A stretch of 37,990 nt of DNA, taken from Helicobacter mesocricetorum (GTDB lineage: Bacteria; Campylobacterota; Campylobacteria; Campylobacterales; Helicobacteraceae). Below, one piece after another: positions 33,565 through 37,990 of this stretch. The position numbers and the translations under genes are program-made. Each line of letters opens with the position of its first letter. Within the stretch, counting starts at the first letter, position 1. The notes under the pieces are model-generated. The model saw nothing but the letters and a program-made list of their open reading frames with translations. It had not been told where the DNA came from and did no database searches. Location: positions 1-37,990 of the forward strand of contig NZ_FZPJ01000010.1 of assembly GCF_900198605.1 (NCBI RefSeq). The letters run 5' to 3'.

Positions 33565-33990
33565 ATGAAAATTGCATTAATTAGTAATTCTTTATTGCTT
33601 ACTAAAAGCTTAGAGATATATTTGCGGGATTATTTGACAAGCTATAAGATGTGTGATTTTATTGTAGCGACAGAGCCTATGGAGGCAGATAAGCCTGTAT
33701 TTTTGGTTGGGGATTTTTCAGAGGCTAATCTTAATAAGCCTTTTACTAAGGAAATACTCTTAGAAAGCTTAGAATCTTTTTATTTTCAAATTAAACATCA
33801 AGGAACGCAAGAACCCCCTTTGAATAACTCCAAACCTATCTCCACGATGTTAGGCAATTTTAGAGATCGTAGGTTAGCCACTCAAGATAATGATGCGGTA
33901 TTACAACAAAAAATGCAAGAAGTTTTAGAGCGATATGCTCAAGAAATTGTAGAACTTACTAGGGAACATTTTAAGGGCAAAAATGACTAA
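33565..33990 (+). CDS. Hypothetical protein coupled to rsmD
   Basis: A 141-residue protein starting MKIALISNSLLLTKSLEIYL at ATG 33565 (GGAG 7 bases upstream); a TTG extension from 33553 is less likely. The first 75 residues look like a small receiver- or ParA-like alpha/beta domain (KIALISNS, VFLVGDFSEANLNKPFTKE), without a clear phosphoacceptor set. A middle linker carries TMLGNFRDRRLATQ, and the C-terminus is a helix (MQEVLERYAQEIVELTREHF). It overlaps the start of rsmD by 8 bases, which suggests coupled translation. I do not recognise the family. Confidence 0.65.
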   Translation: MKIALISNSLLLTKSLEIYLRDYLTSYKMCDFIVATEPMEADKPVFLVGDFSEANLNKPFTKEILLESLESFYFQIKHQGTQEPPLNNSKPISTMLGNFRDRRLATQDNDAVLQQKMQEVLERYAQEIVELTREHFKGKND

Positions 33991-34573
33991 ATCCCCGCTA
34001 AAGCATAATAGCTTAAGGGTTATAGGTGGAGCTTTTAAGGGCAGGAAGCTTAAAATGGCTCCTTTGGAGGTTACTCGCTCTTCTAAGATGATTTTAAAAG
34101 AATCTTTTTTTAATACTTTAGGTAATGCGATTATAGGGGTGAATTTCGTAGAATTTTTTGCAGGGAGTGGAAGCATTGGCATAGAAGCCCTAAGCAGAGG
34201 GGCTAAATGTGCATTTTTCTTTGAAAACCATAAAACATCTTATAAAGTGCTAGAGGAGAATTTAGAGAAGGTTTGTCAAGGTTGTGCCTATAAAACGATT
34301 TTTGGCGATACCTTTAAAACCTATAAAGATTCTTTAAAAACACTCAAAGGTGAGACAATTGGGTATTTAGACCCTCCCTTTGATATTAGAGAGGATAGGC
34401 AAGGCATTTATGAGCGATGCTTTGGTTTGGTGGAAGATTTGGATTGTCAAATCTTTACAAATATTGTCTTAGAGCATATTTCAAGCTTAGAGATTCCAGA
34501 GCAAATAGGAAAATTTATGCTTTATAAACATAAGAAATTTGGAAAGAGTGCTTTAAGCTATTATCAAAATTAA
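33983..34573 (+). CDS. rsmD: 16S rRNA (guanine966-N2)-methyltransferase
   Basis: A 196-residue SAM methyltransferase. RVIGGAFKGRKLKMAP near the N-terminus is the RsmD 'RIIgG..rGr.l..p' motif; VEFFAGSGSIGIEALSRGA is motif I; and the catalytic YLDPPFD is motif IV. It methylates G966 in 16S rRNA. The start overlaps the preceding gene by 8 bases. Confidence 0.92.
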   Translation: MTKSPLKHNSLRVIGGAFKGRKLKMAPLEVTRSSKMILKESFFNTLGNAIIGVNFVEFFAGSGSIGIEALSRGAKCAFFFENHKTSYKVLEENLEKVCQGCAYKTIFGDTFKTYKDSLKTLKGETIGYLDPPFDIREDRQGIYERCFGLVEDLDCQIFTNIVLEHISSLEIPEQIGKFMLYKHKKFGKSALSYYQN

Positions 34574-34597
34574 ATATATAAGGACAGGTTTAAGACT

Positions 34598-34909
34598 ATG
34601 GAATACTATGGCAGGAAGCATAAAAGTTTGGCAAAGGCTATTTTTAAAGAGGATTTAGAGAATATTTTAGAAAACGATGAATGGATATGTGTAGATATTA
34701 GAATGCCCGATGATTTTAAAAAGGGGCATTTAAAAGGTGCTAAAAATATTACGACAAAAGAAGACTTAGAAGCAATATTGCAACAGCATAAAAAGGTATT
34801 ATTAAATTGTTATTCTGGACACACGGTTTCTTTATTGGGGAGCGATTTGGTAGAAGCAGGATATACCGAAATTTATTTTTTAGATGAAGAAATTATAGAG
34901 TGCATATAG
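34598..34909 (+). CDS. Rhodanese-like single-domain protein
   Basis: A 103-residue cytoplasmic rhodanese domain with DIRMPDDFKKGHLKGAKNI and the active Cys71 in LLNCYSGHTVS, a six-residue loop typical of sulfurtransferase-type single domains. VEAGYTEIYFLD closes the fold. It could carry sulfane sulfur or act in tRNA or thiol metabolism; the partner is unknown. It follows rsmD by 24 bases with AAGGACAGG. Its stop lies only 2 bases from the 3' end of the opposing tRNA-Glu. Confidence 0.85.
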   Translation: MEYYGRKHKSLAKAIFKEDLENILENDEWICVDIRMPDDFKKGHLKGAKNITTKEDLEAILQQHKKVLLNCYSGHTVSLLGSDLVEAGYTEIYFLDEEIIECI

Positions 34910-34911
34910 CT

Positions 34912-34987
34912 TGGCGACCCTTGGAAGATTCGAACTTCCGTTACTGCCGTGAAAGGGCATTATCCTTGGCCACTAGATGAAAGGGTC
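34912..34987 (-). tRNA. tRNA-Glu (TTC)
   Basis: A 76-base cloverleaf on the minus strand: acceptor GACCCTT with AAGGGTC, discriminator G, encoded CCA (34912-34914), anticodon loop CTTTCAC with TTC, and T-arm GGAAGTTCGAATCTTCC. It faces the rhodanese gene end to end. Confidence 0.96.
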
Positions 34988-34993
34988 GCAGGG

Positions 34994-34999
34994 ATTGTA
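34994..34999 (-). promoter_or_regulatory. -10 box for tRNA-Glu
   Basis: Minus strand TACAAT lies 6 bases before the mature 5' end of tRNA-Glu, so transcription would start at or very near the tRNA. No clear -35 is visible. Confidence 0.45.
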
Positions 35000-35041
35000 G
35001 CATATTTCCCAGCAAATAAAAAGCTTTAACATTCCTTAGCC

Positions 35042-35638
35042 CTAAAGCCTCCCAAACACTCTCTTTTCAAAATCAAACTTCTTAGGGAGATGTAAATCTA
35101 CTTCTTCAAACTCTCTCTTTGGCATAACCACTAAAGTAAATCCACCTTTATTCTCCCTATCCCATATACTATAAAACTCCCTTTTGGAGCTTATATATTC
35201 TCCATAGCTTGGGTCAAGCACTTGAATAAAATCGCCTTGATGATTGATAATCACGACAAAATGAGGGAATCTAGGGTCATCTTCGATTTTAACAAGCAAG
35301 GGAATGTTAGTAAGCTTATCTAAGACTCGTTGGTCGATACGAAAAGAATCACTTTTGAAATCTAATTTTTTAATAACCTCTTCTAAGTCCGCAAAGCTTA
35401 CCATATCGGTGTAAAGTTCTTTTTCACTCATTATTTTTAATACTTCTAATTCATTAAGCTTTTGATTATCAATAAGATTGATTAAAGTAGCAAGAGAAGA
35501 TGCTCCACAAGATTGTTCATAAGTTTGCCTAACCACTCTTTGGTTTTTAATCTCTTGATAGGATTGCACGACAAACTCTGCTTTTAAGATAAAGGGTAGC
35601 CAAGAAAAGACTATGAGAAACTTTAAGAGCCTTTTCAT
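35042..35638 (-). CDS. Exported C39-peptidase-like protein
   Basis: A 198-residue protein with a signal peptide (MKRLLKFLIVFSWLPFILKA, cleavage near residue 20) and a C39 (double-glycine peptidase) fold. Catalytic residues are visible: Gln38 six residues before Cys44 (QTYEQSCGASSLATL), His126 (RFPHFVVI) and Asp142 (VLDPSYGEY). C39 domains in ABC exporters cut after Gly-Gly in the cytoplasm; this one should act in the periplasm, like FapD of the Pseudomonas functional amyloid system. It lies 85 bases after a beta-barrel gene on the same strand and opposite a gene for a secreted protein with a Gly-Gly motif. The ATG at 35638 follows AAGAAAGTAACT, a weak site. Confidence 0.8.
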   Translation of the reverse strand: MKRLLKFLIVFSWLPFILKAEFVVQSYQEIKNQRVVRQTYEQSCGASSLATLINLIDNQKLNELEVLKIMSEKELYTDMVSFADLEEVIKKLDFKSDSFRIDQRVLDKLTNIPLLVKIEDDPRFPHFVVIINHQGDFIQVLDPSYGEYISSKREFYSIWDRENKGGFTLVVMPKREFEEVDLHLPKKFDFEKRVFGRL

Positions 35639-35723
35639 AGTTACTTCTTTCTTGTTATCTTGTAAGGAGACATAGAGTATAGATGTATAACAAAACCTTT
35701 AAGGTTTAAGCCTTGAAACTTCA

Positions 35724-36578
35724 TTAAAACTTTTTCCATAAGGTTAATCCAAATATTGCATCAGGTGCAGCGGAGCTTCCCCCAAAGTTAGCATTGACAG
35801 AAATAGCGGTATCTTGGTTAAGGCTATAAGTAGAACCAACGCTTAATGTTGGTATAGAGCGAATATTTGAAGTTTGATTCCTATTAATCCTTTGTTTGGT
35901 TTGGAATCTCTGCTCGGCTCCTAAATCTAAAGTGATTTTAGGGCTTAAAATAATGGATAAATCTCCTCCTACATACATACTATGCCCATAATCTATCTTA
36001 CCTATCTTAAACTTCCTTTTTGCGTTATATCCAAATCCACCATAAATGCTATAAACCACAGGATCACTATATCCTCTTAGGGTTGCTTGGAGACTTTGGG
36101 ATTTAAGATAGAAGCTTTTATCTTCAGCAGCTGAAGATTCTCTTTGGAGAATAGCGGTTTGAAAGGTGATTTGTGGCACAAAATCCGCAATACTTTTGCC
36201 TGTATAGATAAAGCCAAGCCATAGAGAGTTAAAGCTAAAATCATTTTCATTTGTATAGTTATTAGAGAGAAAAGCTTTATATTCTTTTCTTGCATAACTT
36301 CCACTCCCTGATACAAGAATATCAAACTTAGGCATAAGCGTATAAATAAAAGTCTGATTAAGGCTTAGTTGTTTGGTATCGCTCCAAAGTGTCGTATCTC
36401 CCCCTATGCTAATATTGGGATAGAGAGAATAAGTATTCGCATTCCCTGTGCTAAGGAGTGAAAAGCTTGTAATACTCCTTAAGCCAATTTGCTTTTTAAA
36501 GAGATTATCAATATTTAGCTCATCACTAGCCAAAAGAGAGTTTGTTAAAAACAATAAAGTAAAAAAGAGTTTTTTCAT
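35724..36578 (-). CDS. Outer membrane beta-barrel protein paired with the C39-like peptidase
   Basis: A 284-residue protein with a signal peptide (MKKLFFTLLFLTNSLLA) followed by ELNIDNLFKKQIGL and then alternating amphipathic strands rich in Ser, Tyr and Asn (YSLYPNISIGGDTTLWSD, FSFNSLWLGFIYTGKS, SMYVGGDLSIILSPKITLDL). It ends in LTLWKKF with a terminal Phe, as expected for outer membrane insertion. No OmpA, TonB or Hop-family motifs are seen. FapF, a beta-barrel exporter, is encoded with a C39-like FapD in Pseudomonas; this one is shorter and lacks an obvious coiled-coil lead. The role as a secretion pore is inference. AAAGGATTGGA precedes the start. Confidence 0.7.
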   Translation of the reverse strand: MKKLFFTLLFLTNSLLASDELNIDNLFKKQIGLRSITSFSLLSTGNANTYSLYPNISIGGDTTLWSDTKQLSLNQTFIYTLMPKFDILVSGSGSYARKEYKAFLSNNYTNENDFSFNSLWLGFIYTGKSIADFVPQITFQTAILQRESSAAEDKSFYLKSQSLQATLRGYSDPVVYSIYGGFGYNAKRKFKIGKIDYGHSMYVGGDLSIILSPKITLDLGAEQRFQTKQRINRNQTSNIRSIPTLSVGSTYSLNQDTAISVNANFGGSSAAPDAIFGLTLWKKF

Positions 36579-36698
36579 TCCAATCCTTTTAAAAAATATT
36601 AACTAGAATTCTAAATAATAAACAATCAAAAGTAAAGCTTGACTTTAAAATAAAAATACGTTAGAGTGAAAACCAATTTTTCAAAAAAAGGAGAAAAT

Positions 36699-37247
36699 AT
36701 GTTAAAAAAGGTTTTTAGTATCCTAGCTTTAGGTTCTTTATCTGTAAGTTTTGCATTAGCACAAGAAGATATTTTAGCTCTAGTTAGTAAAGGGAGAGTT
36801 ACAAGTAATAGTGTAGGTGTTACCAAACTAAACATTGAAGAGAAAAAACAGGTGAAGGGAGGGATACATCGTGCACCATATATAAGGCATGAATTAAGAG
36901 ATAATTATGGTAATTTGATAATGAAGTATGACTACTATGAGTTTATTCTATCTCCTTATGAAAAAAATCGTGGAATGGCTATTATAAATGATAGAGAAAG
37001 CACTTACCAAAAAGTTCAAAACTATTTAGACTTTAAAAGGCTAACTGTTGTTGATCCAAGATATGAAAGAGCAATGATGTTTGTGCGAATTGACTATAAA
37101 GCAAGGCAAATTATGACTGAAATTGTGGCTTATGATACACGATACAATACTCAAAGAAGGATTTATCAAGGGAATCCTATCATTGAAAAGTTAAATAAAG
37201 TGTTTCGTGATGAGATTATTCGTGATTCATTATCTAGCTCTAGATAG
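36699..37247 (+). CDS. Exported protein with a double-glycine leader-like motif
   Basis: A 182-residue protein starting MLKKVFSILALGSLSVSFAL at ATG 36699 after AAAAGGAGAAAAT; an upstream GTG at 36666 is less likely. A Sec signal peptide ends near Ala21. After it comes KLNIEEKKQVKGG (residues 43-55), which matches the ELxxEExxxVxGG end of bacteriocin-type leaders cut by C39 peptidases, followed by IHRAPYIRHELR. The remainder (FILSPYEKNRGMAIINDR, RYERAMMFVRIDYKARQIM) is soluble with mixed strands and helices, and no family is recognised. It is divergent from the barrel and the C39-like peptidase, so it is a plausible substrate. The next gene starts 11 bases after its stop with AGGAGGAG between. 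Confidence 0.7.
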   Translation: MLKKVFSILALGSLSVSFALAQEDILALVSKGRVTSNSVGVTKLNIEEKKQVKGGIHRAPYIRHELRDNYGNLIMKYDYYEFILSPYEKNRGMAIINDRESTYQKVQNYLDFKRLTVVDPRYERAMMFVRIDYKARQIMTEIVAYDTRYNTQRRIYQGNPIIEKLNKVFRDEIIRDSLSSSR

Positions 37248-37258
37248 GAGGAGTTATT

Positions 37259-37990
37259 ATGCAAGTTACGAATAATATCTCCTTATCTACTCCAAAAATT
37301 ACTCAAAAATTCATAGAAGAACGAGAAAAAAATAGAGAAGAAAATAAAAAGCTTATGCAGACTTTGTTAGAAGAGAGGACAAAGCTTATGCAAGCTATAT
37401 TGGAAGTTCCAGGGGGGGAACTTGTAGCATTCTTGCTTCCTTCAGAAAAATACCCCAATAAATTTTTAGCAGAGATCTCTCTAGAAAATATGCGTTATTT
37501 AGTGAATGTTGGTAGGATTAAAAATGATGTCATAGATGAGCATTCCCAAAAATTCACCAATGTAAGCGAAGAAAGCTACCAAAGTGCTAAAGCTTATATT
37601 TATAAACAAATGGAAGATATTGCTCTTGCTATTTATGAAGAAGAGGGAGATTCAGGGTTATTAGGAACTTTGATGGAAATAGGAAGGTTTAGGCAAATCA
37701 TTGATATAGCAGAAGACATTAAGGAAAATAAATTAGAATCTAGTGCTAGAGAATTGGCTTGGGTATTAAAAACAGAAGATAAAGAGAAAATTGCAAAGGC
37801 ACAAGAGAGAATAGAGATATATTTGGATAAGATGTGGAATGCTAATACCGTGGGTTTAGCTATTACAATACACTTCTTCACACTTGTAGATAGCAAAATA
37901 CCAGCAGAGAATTTTCAAAAGATTAAAGATTCTTTAGGGATAATGAGAAATTATATAGAAAATAACTTTATACCTAATGAACAAGGAATC
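37259..37990 (+). CDS. Unknown coiled-coil protein, cut by the window edge
   Basis: An open frame starts at ATG 37259 after TAGGAGGAGTTATT and runs to the end of the window (244 codons with no stop). Residues about 15-50 (FIEEREKNREENKKLMQ, TLLEERTKLMQAILEV) are a charged coiled coil, without a signal peptide. Later parts include PGGELVAFLLPSEKYPNKFL, YIYKQMEDIALAIYEEEGD and MWNANTVGLAITIHFFTLVD. I recognise no family. The 11-base spacing to the double-glycine protein makes them one operon. A G7 run at about 37412 is in frame. The true length is unknown. Confidence 0.7.
   Translation, partial: MQVTNNISLSTPKITQKFIEEREKNREENKKLMQTLLEERTKLMQAILEVPGGELVAFLLPSEKYPNKFLAEISLENMRYLVNVGRIKNDVIDEHSQKFTNVSEESYQSAKAYIYKQMEDIALAIYEEEGDSGLLGTLMEIGRFRQIIDIAEDIKENKLESSARELAWVLKTEDKEKIAKAQERIEIYLDKMWNANTVGLAITIHFFTLVDSKIPAENFQKIKDSLGIMRNYIENNFIPNEQGI

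Noticed and set aside
37412-37418. G7 run in the partial coiled-coil gene as a phase switch
   Set aside because: It is short and in frame; I mention it only in the gene entry.
1-37990. CRISPR array, insertion sequence or prophage
   Set aside because: I saw no spaced direct repeats, transposase, integrase or phage structural genes.

Overview
This 38 kb AT-rich window most likely comes from a Helicobacter species, probably an enterohepatic or animal-associated one, within the Campylobacterota. Evidence: the rpsB-tsf-ABC ATPase-fliR gene order, a monomeric NADP isocitrate dehydrogenase, BioG-type biotin synthesis, a group III truncated haemoglobin beside a Crp/Fnr regulator, and long homopolymeric C tracts inside surface-related genes. 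Gene content and protein motifs point to this lineage; no database search was possible.

Layout. Positions 1-616 hold decayed pieces of an ABC permease and of an alkaline-phosphatase-like protein, directly downstream of an intact secreted phytase-like esterase (613-1950, minus). Next come an S8 subtilisin autotransporter split by a 12-C tract and currently out of frame (2341-5437, minus), an NhaC-type Na+/H+ antiporter, a methyltransferase with an in-frame 11-C tract, icd and dnaB. From about 21.3 kb down to 10.8 kb on the minus strand lies an almost continuous run of closely spaced genes: two glycerophosphotransferase-like genes (the first with a 12-C tract), a fused LicC-LicA protein, a LicB-like permease, a DUF507 gene, carA, bioF-bioG-bioC, an EI24-like membrane protein and dnaB. 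tRNA-Phe lies just upstream of this run.

From 22.6 kb the genes run mainly on the plus strand: panC; a tight three-gene unit (di-iron ferritin-like protein, acyl-CoA-dehydrogenase-fold protein lacking the usual Glu, and a solute-binding-fold protein without a signal peptide); rpsB-tsf-ABC-fliR; a divergent NssR-like regulator facing a membrane-protein/truncated-haemoglobin pair with a Crp/Fnr-type operator between; a hotdog protein; a PHP phosphatase; a small unknown gene overlapping rsmD; and a rhodanese. tRNA-Glu (minus) follows.

The right end (35.0-38.0 kb) holds a periplasmic C39-peptidase-like protein and a beta-barrel protein (minus), divergent from a Sec-exported protein that carries a bacteriocin-style double-glycine motif and from an unfinished coiled-coil gene.

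The parts most worth a second look are: (1) the lic-like CDP-choline locus linked to a phase-variable transferase half-gene; (2) the di-iron/flavin/solute-binding-fold trio, which looks like an undescribed cytoplasmic oxidative pathway; (3) the C39-like peptidase, beta-barrel and double-glycine protein set; and (4) the phase-off autotransporter protease.
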